From Endocalyx cinctus (lineage: Eukaryota; Ascomycota; Sordariomycetes; Amphisphaeriales; Apiosporaceae): a stretch of 64,000 nucleotides of DNA. Both the position numbers and the translations under genes were made by a program. Below are positions 1-11,642 of this stretch, piece by piece (the stretch's first letter is position 1; each line of letters starts with the position of its first letter). The DNA lies in assembly GCA_001600455.1 (NCBI GenBank), contig BCKC01000003.1, positions 3,696,315-3,760,314 on the forward strand. Direction: 5' to 3'. Under the pieces are notes generated by a model, which saw nothing but the letters and a program-made list of their open reading frames with translations, was not told the DNA's origin and did no database searches.

Positions 1-263
1 ATGGATACGACATTTCGGACCACCTTTTCTATCGTAGCCTGCCACTCAGCGGTATCGGCCGTGGGCGCGGGTGGGTAGTAGACAGGTGCGTCCTCTTCGA
101 TGAGGTGATCGCTCTCCATGAAACTCGGTAGCTCGATATCGGGTGTATTTTCGCTAGGTGATATTTTACCGTTCGCGGCATGTCGGAGTTGTTTATGAGG
201 ACGCTCTTCGGGAGGAAAGGAAGTTTGCTTTCGCTTCGATCGGGAAGGACTTGACCCATTCAT
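1..263 (-). CDS. nma111: Nma111-type nuclear serine protease, N-terminal 87 residues (runs off left edge)
   Basis: Reading leftwards from an ATG at 263 gives an open frame to the window edge. It begins MNGSSPSRSKRKQ and ends in the stretch TAEWQATIEKVVRNVVS. That last stretch is the conserved lead-in to the protease domain of fungal Nma111 (HtrA/DegP family with PDZ domains, a nuclear protease linked to apoptosis and lipid homeostasis in yeast). Basic patches near the start (SKRKQ, RPHKQLR) would suit nuclear import. The catalytic domain lies outside the window, so activity cannot be judged. A 76-residue frame overlapping at 29-259 is a shadow of this gene. The assignment rests on recognising the pre-protease segment and is strong but based on a short piece. 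Confidence 0.85.
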   Translation of the reverse strand, partial: MNGSSPSRSKRKQTSFPPEERPHKQLRHAANGKISPSENTPDIELPSFMESDHLIEEDAPVYYPPAPTADTAEWQATIEKVVRNVVS

Positions 264-1271
264 CTTTGCGATTGTTTGCTGATTATTCCAGATATGTGTA
301 GTAACGAATGAACGGCTAATATTAAGACGTGGCTGATATGGTATCACAGAGGGCGGACGAAGATGTGTCAGAAGGTGCGCATACACAAATAGACAATTCG
401 TATAGGTACGGTTATAAGTAGAAATACACGACAAATATTTCAAAGATGTCTGTACTAAAGGACGAGAAAGTCTTGACACAGCAGAGCTGGAATTGCGCAG
501 AGGGAAATGGCAATGCATCCACAGGACCAGTCCTTAATGCTACACAGTGAACACAGAGAATCCGATGTAGCCAAACGGATATTTACTGGACCCATGCGTA
601 ATCATTTACATATACATGAGTTACCACGCGCGCACCCAGAAATAGACAAGGGGAAGGAAAAGGGACAGGATGAAAGGGAAATAGAAAAAATGATGGGATC
701 GTGTAATTTACATGCAGCTGCTGTATTATCTCAATCTCTATCTGGTAAGTTTTAGTTGGTAGATGTAATCTTACGTAATCTAAATATTTTCTTGTCGATA
801 AGAGCTTGTTGGAACAATCTTCCTGGTACTCAGTCCTGGTTGGTACTCTACTACAACGTAATGTTAGGAGGTACTTAAGTACTTCTTTATAAAATATACC
901 TCGAAATTTACTCTTGATATCTATAAATTTACATCTTTATATATTTACATGTGGAACTACCTAAGGTAGTTTGTATGTAGTGTTTATGCAATTCCACAGG
1001 ACTATATCGTGGGATGATGATATTACTTCAATATCATTCTGCCATATATGCTTTTCCATACAAAATTCGTGACCCCTTTTTTCTTTTAGCATATATCTTT
1101 TTTTTTTTTTTTTTTTCCCTTTTTAACATTTGACGTCCTAATCATAACTTTGTAAGATGCCTCCGCATGAATTTAATTTCCTAAACGCCGATGGTATGAT
1201 ATCGCTGATAATACAAAGAAAAGCGAATTTCTCTAAACCTGTAGGTCTTTATACCAACCCTTGTCTCAGAC
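264..1271. other. intergenic: rpo41 3' end and nma111 promoter
   Basis: Both neighbours read leftwards, so this holds the rpo41 3' UTR and the nma111 promoter. It is AT-rich with a T18-type run near 1099-1116. An 82-residue frame at 507-755 has no recognisable family and low-complexity composition; I do not call it a gene. Confidence 0.5.
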
Positions 1272-4200
1272 TTAAGAGAAGAAGTATTTGCTGTCTTTGA
1301 GTCTTGAAACATCAAACTCTCCCTGTAGTGTATGTTAGTACAGTTCAATTTATGCATTTTAACTTGACATGAGGGAAAAAAGAGGAAATGATTCTCACCT
1401 TCTTTGGAATCTCGGGGAAGGTTAGAGGCGCCCACAGCTGAATTTTATTAAATATCCTTTGAGGCTTCTTCAACTTCCCCTTGACTACTGCCTCAAAGTT
1501 CGACATCTTCATCAGCACTTGATATTTCTTGGAATCCACTTCGATCTGTGTGGTGGCATCAACATTATCATCCGCATGAGAATCCGGTATGGACTTGGGC
1601 GCTGAATAGTTTGATCCTAGGATGTCACCATCGGGAACATCATCTTCGTCAAGTTCCGTCGTCTGATCCGTGATATTTCCTAACCCGACAGCTTCGAGGT
1701 CTGGCTCCGCTAAAAGAGCTTCTGAATCAGACAATTTCTCGAATAAGCTACCTGGTGTAACCATTTTACGGCCCTTTTCAACCTCCTCTACGTTCGAGGA
1801 TTTTAGGAGTCTTAATCTCTCACGCTCTAGGAGCAGCTCTTGGCGTAGGCTGAGACGGTTGGCTTTACGCCAGCTAGCTACTTCTTGTCCAAGCTTCGTG
1901 TCGCCTTCGATCGAAGCAAGATATATAGAGCCACGGTGCCTAGCCTCAAACTCCAATGCTAAACGCCCGATGACGTCTTCGCTGTGAATCCTGATAAACG
2001 AGTCTCGCAGAACACGGTTCATAACGTCTATGTCGGAGGCATGTGTCCAGAAGGAATCGTGCACGGCTGCAAAGGTGAGGCCGAGCTCATCGCATTCCAG
2101 AGCTGATAGTAACATGTGACTGGCGTCGAGGGAGTGAATGAAGTTTGGAGGGAACGCCTGTAGTTGCTTTCGACGGTTGACAGGGTCGGACCGCTCAGGC
2201 AACCGTAGCTGCAGTTTCTGCATCGATGTCTCAACATCTTTAACACTATACTTTCGATAAGGCTGAACGACCGGCATTCGGAGAGGCGTCGTCCATATGA
2301 TGGTGGATTTAAATTGAGTAGTGATATCGTCAACCTTTGCTTTTGTTTTCTTGCCTTTAGGTGGCTTTTCAGTCGACTCTGCGGCGATTTGGTCAAGTTG
2401 ATCCACCGTCAATGCACGGCAAACCCTGCCAGCACACTCTCCCAGCCAGTACTGGATATCATGGGCACCTCGAAACATGGTAGAGAGAGCGGTAAAGATC
2501 TTGGACGCAATGTATGAAGCGAGAAGACTAAGCGGGACGTCCGATTCCTGTTGGAAATTGGGATATGCAGCCTCGAGTTGTTTCAACACCTGAGCTTTTG
2601 CGCCGGTAAAGGTAACACCGTACACATTGGTCATGACGGTCTGTTTTACGACCTTCCGTGTTATCTTTCCATCCGCTAATTGCGCAAAAAAGTTTCCGGC
2701 TTGCACATCTGCTGTAATGCCTTCCTTGACAAGGTCCGCAACGGCAGAGTAGACATCCGCCGGGCGATCTCCTGGTTCCAAATTGACCTGCTGCGCTCCC
2801 CAGAGGTCTCCTCCGAGAGCGGCATAGTGCTGCAACCCATTGCACGTGCCATCTTGGTGGACGGGGAGATCGGAGACATATTTCGTGGGATCGGGCGAAT
2901 CCCAAGCCGCCTTCAATTCAAAACATGCTGCTAAGCACTGCCAGGGATCTTCGGCTTGAAGCCACCAACGCTTGCCGTTCAAAGGGTCGGTAGCGGAGTC
3001 TACAATATCTGCCGTGTGATCTGTTGCGAAGGCCGCTCTGTCCTTGATACTGGCCTTATCGAAACCGAAAACATTGGCTAGATGCACCTTGAGCCACTTA
3101 AGTCCCGCTTCCCCAAGCTCCTTGCCGGTGCCGAACGTAAGTAACCCACGGACGTGATCTGCACCCATGTGGTTGAGATATGTCGAAAGAGGATAGGCTC
3201 GTCCTCTGAAATCCACGTTATGGGGAAAGTAGAAAGTCTGGTTTCTGAACGCACGCGCAATTTCAAGTTGAAAATTTATAAAGCAGCGCTCGGAATGGAG
3301 GCCAGATCTCTCATTTTCAACTTCTTTAACGCGTTTTAGCCATTTTCGTCGTTCCGCCGGGTCCTCCGATGCCTCTGGTTCCGGGGGTATAGGAATTTTA
3401 GGGTCAAGTGGAGGTATTTTTGCGATCTTTTCACCGGTATTCCATGCCTGCAGCATTATATTGAATACCTTTTTGTTGATCCGCCACGGCGTCCGGCCAA
3501 GAACATCCAGGCCTTTGGCCACTTGATCCAGATCACCTTTCTCGAAAGCGGCATCAGCATACAGTTTTTGATCTCTTTCTCCATTTTTTATTCGTATAAA
3601 TTGGGCCGGATATTTGAGGAAACCTCCTTTCTCAAACTTGGTCCATCGTTCTGGTTCTACAATCATTGGAAGATGCCGAGCGAGAAAATCACCACGTGGT
3701 TCTCGCTGCAACATTCGGGTGAGAGCTCTGTTAGGCATGATAACACCGACTTTCTTGCCTCTCCGGCATATCATGCCGTGGGAAAATGCAGGTTGAAGCT
3801 GGGACACCGTTTCGCGTGTAACGGGGTGTTCTCCAACTACGTTAATTTTCGCACACTGCACGAAGGTAGACAACAGGGTGGCCGCTAGCTTGGTTTTAAC
3901 AGGAGCCGGCCAGGAAATATCATATCGTGGCGCGTGGACTATGCGATCATTCGGGTCATCAGCCGGTGTTTCTTTCGAGGGGGGTTGAGAAGAAGCATCT
4001 TGTCGAGACATGGCGAATTTCTTCTTTCGCAAGGCAACATCTTTGTTCCGAGCCTGGCTTCGGACATCTTCCTCGACGGCCTTTGCTATAGACGTTACGA
4101 GGGTGCTTAGCGAAACACTTTTGTCCGCACCAAGCTGCGCCACGGTATTCATGACAGACAAAATAGTGACGACAGAGAGTCTTTCCGGCGTTGATTGCGA

Positions 4201-5568
4201 TATGTACGGTCCGTACAAACAACGGTCCATATCCAGCTGGGTTTTGCGCTCACGAGCCTCGGCTTTTGCAAGTAGCGCGAGTTCCTCCTTCAACTTCCCT
4301 TCCAATTCAACATGCCAATCGTAAACTTGGCTGTTCAGGGCGCCACCGGAGAGGCTCGTGTTTTGCCCCATCTTTATCAGCGCCTGATTCTCCTCCCTCC
4401 ACCGATTTATGGCTGCATCTACACAGTCAGTCTCCATACGCATCTGGATTTCTCGACGATCCGCGGCCGGTAATTTGGAAAGATCCTGGTCGCCGGCGGT
4501 GCTAAAGAAAGACAAGACTCCGCGTAAGCTTTCCAGTCCAAGTCCCTTCTGAGGAACGCCCAGGACTTCGAGAGTGCTGGCGTCGCCGAGAATAGCGGAT
4601 GATTTGATGTCCGACTCTTCTTCCGGGCTCATTTCCTCTTGGCAGGCTTCAAGAGCGCGGGACTCGATTGCCTCCAACTCTTCCAAGGCCAACTTCGAGG
4701 CGGGCTCATATATACTTGCGATAACGCCGATGTCTTGTTGGTTCAATATGTCTACTTGGGATAATACTTCGTATAGGGCATCTCCAGGCATCATATCCAT
4801 GTATCGGTTGATCAATCGTTCCAAAGGCGGTCCTTGGACGGATAAAAGTGATATTTTCAACATGCAAGCAATGGTCTCGGGAGTTTGAGGACACCGGTGG
4901 GCTCGGATTTGTACCTCGTACCATCTATGAAGCGACTCGGCCCACCCGACGTGGGGTTCGTGAAATGCGTTATCAATGGAAGCGCGTAAATATTCGTTAT
5001 GTAGATGTATAAGGTCGGATTTGGGTATCATATCTCTCTTACCAAGGCGCTCAAGGACGAGAGCTGCTCTATCCAATTTGTTTACCTGCAAACAGGCATC
5101 CAGCATGGATAACATCTCATCAACGTCGCCAGGTACACCATGAGGGCTTAATTTTATGCGTGGTAACGGTTCGTAAGACTGTTTGACAAGTAAGGGCGAA
5201 GCAGGGTCGAATACCCTTAAGTCATAAGGTCGGGAGCCGGGGAGTGGTTGAGGAAAGCTACCGGATAAGTTTTGTTGGAGATGTTCGAAGGGGATATCGT
5301 CATGCAATATCGTGTCTTCCATAGCGGTGGCGAGAAGCCTCTGATCGGTGCGTCGATATGGATTTTGACCAGACTTTCTCCTCCACGGTAACGAATTTGG
5401 TCGGGTGATTAACGACCGACAAGTCGAATTTAAAAGGGAAGGATGAGAGGAAGGGTATCTAGGAGGAGAGAGGATATGAGATCTCGTTAAAATATGAATT
5501 TGAGGAAGTGAAAGGCTCCTCCGAGCCGAACTTGATCGCATCAGCATCGCGACGGTGATAGCTCCCAA
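1272..5568 (-). CDS. rpo41: mitochondrial DNA-directed RNA polymerase (Rpo41 family)
   Basis: Single-subunit T7-like polymerase that transcribes mitochondrial DNA. Exons are 5568-1399 and 1322-1272, giving about 1,406 residues. The 76-nt intron has donor GTGAGA at 1398, branch TACTAAC and acceptor CAG ending at 1323. It must be removed to give the family's terminal residues, ending SKYFFS; without it the frame runs on into nonsense. Visible catalytic blocks include HQDGTCNGLQHYAALGGD (palm Asp), RKVVKQTVMTNVYGVT (motif B with Lys) and AVHDSFWTHA (motif C with Asp). The N-terminus is rich in Arg and Ser with few acids, as for a mitochondrial presequence; ATGs at 5547 and 5541 are alternative starts. 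It is head-to-head with atp25, another mitochondrial gene-expression factor. Confidence 0.96.
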
Positions 5569-6206
5569 GTTATTAATTAAGAAATTTTATTATTAAAGGG
5601 AAAGGAGTGACAATTTAATGTACTCGACAGAATTAAACCTGTTGAGTAAAAATACTTAAAAGCACAATAACATTGGAAATAAATCAGTATATAATTACAA
5701 GAGCTATGAATTTTTGAAGATTTGTTCAGAAAGAAATTCAGAGAAACATCTAAAAACTTTTTTTTTTTTTTTTTTTTTTGGTGTAATACCAATTGATGAT
5801 AGAGATAGATAGATAGAGCTGGGGCACGATAGTACTTGGTATAGTAGGCGATAGAGTATGGAGGAGCCATAAAAAAAATTAAAATCCATTAACTTGATTG
5901 GCTGAAGAAACTATAAGCCTAACTGAAATTAAAGTGGGTCATCTGAAAAAAAAAAAACATCGGTAAAAAGCTATTTCCGTTATCCGACTCCAACACTTAA
6001 AAGTACTGTGTACTCCGTACGTGTAGTGGACATACTCAGATCCATTATGGATACTCCAAAAATCTTATCGATAATAAGGTATCATCGTCATTAGAATATG
6101 GATACTAACCTAACAGCCTAGGTTAAGGATTAATTCATGGACTCATCAACTCTAAAAAAACAAATCTCATCAACCAAATATTCCTTCTTAGAGAGAATAT
6201 ATAAAA
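5569..6206. promoter_or_regulatory. divergent promoter between rpo41 and atp25
   Basis: About 638 bp separates two outward-reading genes for mitochondrial proteins, so it must contain both promoters. It holds a T19 run (5761-5779), an A12 run near 5947 and one copy of TACTCCGTA at 6011-6019. Overlapping frames of 61-97 residues on the minus strand are low complexity and not called. Confidence 0.65.
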
Positions 6207-8348
6207 ATGGTGTCTAGTCGTACATTTACGATAGTGGGTTCTTCCCAATATCGTTTTGTTATTCATAGACTCCTTACTCTTCCTGGACGTACTACGCTTG
6301 TTCCAAAGTCTAATTTGGTAGCTCAAAGTCACTACGCCATCCGAGGTTTTTCATCTTCATCAAATTTAAACTCATCAGATAAGGGAATAAAAAATGAAAT
6401 AGAAGATCAAATATCTAGTCATGATGATCTTCATGATGAATCCTCGGCTGCTCAGGACACCGCTACCCCGTGGTATCTCCAAGTTGAGCCGCCTCGACAT
6501 GTAGCGGCTATGGAACCCCCGCCGTTACCAGAAATCCCCGCAGACGCGCCACCCATCATCAGCAATCTCTTAAAATATATATCCGAAGAACTTGGTCTCG
6601 ATGACCTTTCACTTCTAGATCTGAGGCAGGTAGAACCTCAACCAGCGTTAGGTCCAAATTTATTCATGTTCTTCGGCACGGCCAGGAGTGAACGCCATTT
6701 GAACGTATCTGCAGGTCGTCTGGTGCGATGGCTGCGAGCAAAGCACCGAATCATAGCAGATCCCGACGGCTTGCTAGGTCCGAATGAACGGAAAACCAAG
6801 TTACGTCGAAAAGCTAGGAAAGCAAAGCTTCTCGGCACCATGGGCTCCGACGACACCGATGATGGAATCAGGACTGGGTGGGTATGCGTCAATCTAGGGA
6901 CATTAGGTCAAAACGCCAAAGAGTCCGCTGTTGTTTCCGAAGATGGCCGAGTCTCCGGTTTTGGCGTGGCCAAAAAAGGGCATACCGTTGTCGTACAAAT
7001 CATGACCGAATCTCGAAGAGCCGAGATGAACTTAGAAACATTATGGGAGCGTATTCTAAACCGCGCTATCGGCCAGTCCGAAGATACAAATTCCATATCG
7101 GAGCAAGATTCGCAGAATGATGATCATATTCACCCGGTAGACGAAGCCCTACTAGGTGCTTCTCCATCGCGGCTAGGTTTCGAATCCAAAAAGGCGTCTC
7201 GCTCCGCAACATGGCCACCCGAGCATCAAGCGCGCTTCTATTCAACCTCGACCTATAGACCAGACCAACATCAAACTGTTCCAGAATCCACGCCAATTCA
7301 CGTGCGAGAGTTTCAAGAAATTTTCGACGCCGATTCGCACGAGGCTCTGGAAAAAAAAATCAGGTATGATGGATACGCAAAGAAGATACTCCTGGACCTC
7401 CTCGACGCCCATCTCGGGGCAGTAAAGTTCCTCGACTTCAGATTAGATTCGGTTGATGATATGTTCGCATTTCGTGAATTAAATGGAGAACATATCTCAG
7501 GCCCATTTTTACGTTTGTTTAACTTAGCAATATCCAACCTTCCGGCGGTTGAAACGTGGCGCTACCGGGTCCATCTTCAAAGCAAGGGCCAAGCAGTCAA
7601 AATGTTAGACTTTAAAGAGTCCTTTGACACGGTACGGCTTTTAATTCACGAGATGGAGGAATACGGCATTGACGCGACTCGAAACCAGTATCTCCAGCTC
7701 TTATACAGTGTCTACAACACAAACTCTGTATCATTAGAGGTGCGATCCACGCTTGCCGCCGAGCTTTTACAGATCATGCAACGACGAGGCCACAGCATCA
7801 TGGCTTACGACGTAGTTGTCACCATCATGGAGGCCACAAACAATGGGAGAACTTTGCCCACACCCCACGAAGAATCAAGTAATATGAGGGGGCTTTGGGC
7901 GAGGCTACAAGAAACAATTTCATTATCGAATCCACCCTATATGGGTGATGATCTCGTGATGAGGATGTTGAGAGTATATGCACAAAATCGCCATTGGTTT
8001 GACTTTTGGAATACTTGGTGCATTCCACCAGCCTATTTACGTCGGCGTTCTCCGGCCATGTACACCGAGATGTACAAGCTCGTTACTGCTTCACCCGCTT
8101 TCAGAGTCGATAAGGGCATACGTAGTTATATATTGAGGCGATGCCCACACGAGATGCTCCGCGAGAATCCGCCTGTAGAGCCAAAAGGGGAAGTGCTCGA
8201 TGCCGTATTGGCCTGCATCTCGAGCATGGACCCGGGCGCCGTATCAGTTGCTCGCCTCCAGAGAGACAGTATAAATACGAGTCAGCCATTCTGGGCTCAC
8301 AGGGAGTTTGTTGCACTTGCCTGGAGTCTCTTACACTATAAGAGATAA
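6207..8348 (+). CDS. atp25: Atp25-like mitochondrial protein (ATP synthase subunit 9 expression)
   Basis: A 713-residue intronless frame. Yeast Atp25 is a mitochondrial inner-membrane-associated protein. Its N-terminal part resembles the RsfS/Iojap ribosome-silencing family and its C-terminal part stabilises the ATP9 mRNA. Here residues 1-50 are rich in Arg, Ser and Thr (presequence, likely ending near RGFSSSS). The RsfS-like core spans roughly residues 120-260 and includes LGLDDLSLLDLR, FMFFGTARSERHLNVSAGRLVRWLR and GWVCVNLGTLG. The last 350 residues are helical, as expected of the mRNA-binding half. Length matches filamentous-fungal orthologues. It shares its promoter with rpo41, so the pair may be co-expressed for mitochondrial biogenesis (inference). 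Confidence 0.9.
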   Translation: MVSSRTFTIVGSSQYRFVIHRLLTLPGRTTLVPKSNLVAQSHYAIRGFSSSSNLNSSDKGIKNEIEDQISSHDDLHDESSAAQDTATPWYLQVEPPRHVAAMEPPPLPEIPADAPPIISNLLKYISEELGLDDLSLLDLRQVEPQPALGPNLFMFFGTARSERHLNVSAGRLVRWLRAKHRIIADPDGLLGPNERKTKLRRKARKAKLLGTMGSDDTDDGIRTGWVCVNLGTLGQNAKESAVVSEDGRVSGFGVAKKGHTVVVQIMTESRRAEMNLETLWERILNRAIGQSEDTNSISEQDSQNDDHIHPVDEALLGASPSRLGFESKKASRSATWPPEHQARFYSTSTYRPDQHQTVPESTPIHVREFQEIFDADSHEALEKKIRYDGYAKKILLDLLDAHLGAVKFLDFRLDSVDDMFAFRELNGEHISGPFLRLFNLAISNLPAVETWRYRVHLQSKGQAVKMLDFKESFDTVRLLIHEMEEYGIDATRNQYLQLLYSVYNTNSVSLEVRSTLAAELLQIMQRRGHSIMAYDVVVTIMEATNNGRTLPTPHEESSNMRGLWARLQETISLSNPPYMGDDLVMRMLRVYAQNRHWFDFWNTWCIPPAYLRRRSPAMYTEMYKLVTASPAFRVDKGIRSYILRRCPHEMLRENPPVEPKGEVLDAVLACISSMDPGAVSVARLQRDSINTSQPFWAHREFVALAWSLLHYKR

Positions 8349-10312
8349 CAAGCAGATTGATACTAACCACGTATACGAACTGCTTGCAGAAGATACGCGG
8401 AAATTCCGTTTGAGAATTTTGTATATCAACTAGTAAATGTACATATATTATTGTATTCACAATGTAATTCATATTGGCATCCTAGGTATTATTATAAGTA
8501 AAATTATCATTGTCTACCGAATGATGAAATAATAATGGTTACTTAGGAGGCAGATTAGGTATACTACCTTCGAAGCAGGACGTAAACAAAAGATAGTTAT
8601 AGTTTAAGTACACATAGTTTTCTTATTAGAAGATGAAATTCTCAACATTCCTGTCAAAAACGTAGACGTTCGTCCAAGCTCTCCTCGTACACTATCTATC
8701 TATACTATTTCTAAAAGTGATTTTTTTTTTTAATTATGACAGACAGCTAATTAGTACCTGCACAATCGACCTTCTGTTTTTGGGTAAAGCCGGTAGTGGC
8801 AGTGTGGCGGCGTGGGTACAAAATTTATGCTTAATGTTCCGGGACGCTCCAAGCATACCAATCACGATTGCAAGAGAGCGCATATCACCGGAAGCCAGTC
8901 TTATCTCGTCTAGGATAATAATAATAATTGGAAAAGAAAATTGAAGCTCGATGATGATCGCTCAGGCCTCGCCGAAAGATTGTTTTCAAGTTAATACGTC
9001 TCTCTCTCTTTGTCGCCGAAGAGATGATTTCACGTATTCACCGCAATATAGACGATAATTTCAACACCGTCTGGAATTAAGCTTTATTTCTCTCTCCTTA
9101 TCGTCACATCAATCTCTCCGTGCCAAGAAGCATCGAGGGTGCTGACTGCCGGGACACAAGACGACTGCCCCCCTGGGTATAAGATCTGCAGGCTTGACTT
9201 TCTGTCTCCACGGCTCGTAATATCGAATCAGTGGGAACATTATCACATTCTTCTCGGACAGCTGAAGAATAAAATAAAATAAAATAAAAAGGTGTGCAAC
9301 CATCATTTATTCGGCGTACTCCAACCAAGGCAGGTCAACGCGCTAAAACTCTCCACCTAGGTATAGAAAAGGGTGATTCATTGGAGGCCCTTTAACGATC
9401 AGCGTGTACTCCGTAATGCTTGATTGGATCGAACCAAACTGCTCTGGTCATTTTTTTTTTCTTCTTCTTGAAATACCATAGGATATACCAACCTGTATCG
9501 AACTTAAGCCTCTTACCTGAGCCATGCCGCTTTTAAGCTGAGCTTGAACCTGAGCCCACAGCCTAAGCTCTGTCAGTTACTTGACTGAGAATTAACTTGA
9601 GCCAAAGCGGCGATCCTAAAAGTACGCTAAGCCTGATTTGTGGTGCATTATGGTGTAGACACAAACTGGGAAACAAGAATCTCCGGGTTTAATGTAACCT
9701 ATTATCTTCGGACGCATCGCCAAGCTCGGTTACATGATCCGCTAGATCAGCGGCGGCGAAAGAGAAATGATGCCATCTCGAGAGATTAGAAAGAAAGAAT
9801 AAGACGTGGGAGGGTAATAATACCGATAATCGGGGGCCAATCAATCGAGCTCTTCGCCCCACGCTCCAAGGTGAGATGTTGATTAAGACAGCTTAAAAAC
9901 CGCCTTTTCTTAGTTGACCGTCCAGCCGATATTCAGGAACGAACGGGACGAGGGAGCTTACCCACGGACCCGAAAGAATGTAACCTGCAGAACTGAAGCC
10001 ACTCCTAATCAGGCATGTGTGAAGGAAGCAATATGAAAGTGGTACTTATTTGTCTCATGTATTACGCGTCGATAGGAATTATCATAGGATAGAAAAAGAT
10101 AAAAAAGAATAAAACGTTCCTCTATAAATACCAAGTCTCACAGGCCCTTCTCTTGGCAGCCAAAAAAAAAAAAAAAAGCATCGTTCAGTTCCCCCTGTGT
10201 ACGCCCGCTTCCAGCTCCGGTCTAAGGTACCCTGATCTCCAGATTCTTCATCGGTATAGGCAAGGTCATATAATTCACCTTTGTTATTATTATTATAATT
10301 ATTCCTGTCACG
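8349..10312. other. intergenic region, no gene recognised
   Basis: Nearly 2 kb between atp25 and the nuclease gene. Frames of 65-75 residues (8717-8944 plus strand, 9104-9328 minus strand) match nothing I recognise. A TACTCCGTA copy lies at 9407-9415 and a (AAAAT)n run near 9266-9290. The nuclease promoter should occupy the last few hundred bases. Confidence 0.4.
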
Positions 10313-11443
10313 ATGATTCCTCCAACCGCATCAGGAAGCGCCTCCGCCTCGGCCTCCTTCTCCCTCCTCCTAGCCCTAGCCCTACCCCGGGCCGCGTCCG
10401 CCTGGGGCGCCATGGGCCACGAGACGGTCGCGTACGTGGCGAGCAACTTCGTCGCGAGCGAGACGGCGACGTACTTCAAGGACCTCCTGGGGGACACCTC
10501 GGCCGACTACCTGGCCACGGTCGCGAGCTGGGCCGATTCGTACCGGTACACGACCGAGGGCAGCTTCTCGGCCCCCTTTCACTACATCGACGCCAACGAC
10601 AGCCCGCCCTCGAGCTGCGGCGTCGAGTTCGATCGCGACTGCGGCGACGAGGGCTGCATCGTGAGCGCGCTGACGAACTATACTACCCGGCTGCTCGACG
10701 GGCGGTATAGCGATGCGAATCATCAGATTGCTGCTAAGGTACCGTACCCCCCCCCCCCCCCCCCTTTTTTTTTTTATATATAAAGTTACGGGGAAATTAT
10801 TCATATATGCAAATTACTAACTGTTTATAATAGATGATTATCCACGTGAGTTTCTATCTTAGAGATCCCTAAGAAAAGTCGGTAATGGTATAGTTCTAAC
10901 AAAGGGAAATATTAGTTCGTCGGTGACATCGGTCAGCCTCTGCACTGCGAGGCCCTCGACCTCGGTGGCAACACCATTGACGTCTTGTACGATGGTGACG
11001 ACACGAACTTGCACGCCGCCTGGGACAGCGATATCCCCGAATCCGTTTCTGGAGGCTCTACGCTTTCCGCGGCCAAGTCCTGGGCTACGACTCTCACTAC
11101 TGGTTAGTTTGTTTTTGTCTATCTCAAGAAAAAAAGGAACAAAAAGTTAATTTAACTGACTATTTATTTTATAGCCATCAACTCGGGTGAATACAAGTCC
11201 CAGGCCGCCGGCTGGGTCTCGAACCTCAGCGTCGACGACAGCCAGGCGACGGCGCTGGAATGGGCCACCGAAGCTAATGCGTACGTCTGCTCGACGGTCC
11301 TCAAGGGTGGCGTCAGCGCCGTCGAAGACCAGGAGCTCAGCGGTTCATACACGACGACGGCGCAACCCGTCGTATCGCTCCAGATCGCTAAGCAGGGATA
11401 TCGGTTAGCTAAGTACCTGGACGCTCTCGTTGCTGCGATGTAA
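10313..11443 (+). CDS. secreted S1/P1-type zinc nuclease
   Basis: Extracellular single-strand-specific nuclease and 3'-nucleotidase family. Exons 10313-10738, 10834-10845, 10916-11102 and 11175-11443 give 297 residues. The signal peptide ends in ALPRAASA, leaving Trp as the mature N-terminus, which is diagnostic because that Trp is a zinc ligand. All expected ligands are present: W and H in WGAMGH, D in ASWAD, H in FHYID, the set in IIHFVGDIGQPLH, and H and D in LHAAWDS. Exon 2 is a 12-nt micro-exon encoding MIIH, needed to complete that block. Intron 1 carries an unusual C18T11 run. The 156- and 185-residue overlapping frames are artefacts of not splicing. It converges on the ppx1 gene. Confidence 0.9.
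10747..10775 (+). repeat. C18T11 homopolymer run inside an intron
   Basis: Eighteen C followed by eleven T lie within intron 1 of the nuclease gene, upstream of a branch-like TTACTAAC (10815-10822). The length may be unstable or misread. Confidence 0.9.
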
Positions 11444-11642
11444 TCTTTCAACGGCGTCGACAGAAATGTTTAGATACTTATAGTTAATGAGATACACTGC
11501 CAATTCAATTTTAAACCAATTCAGTCGTGGTACTTTATAGGAGAGTAATCATACACGTCTAATATATATAACTGCAGTAGAGACATAATCATACATAAAC
11601 AGACAACAGCAGATCAGATCCTCTCCGGCCACTACTCCTTAA

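Noticed and set aside
507..755. 82-residue plus-strand frame between rpo41 and nma111
   Set aside because: No family resemblance, biased composition, lies where a promoter and 3' UTR are expected.
10153..10804. 185- and 140-residue frames overlapping the nuclease gene
   Set aside because: Arg- or Ala-rich shadows of the GC-rich coding exon; the nuclease frame carries the signal peptide and all zinc ligands.
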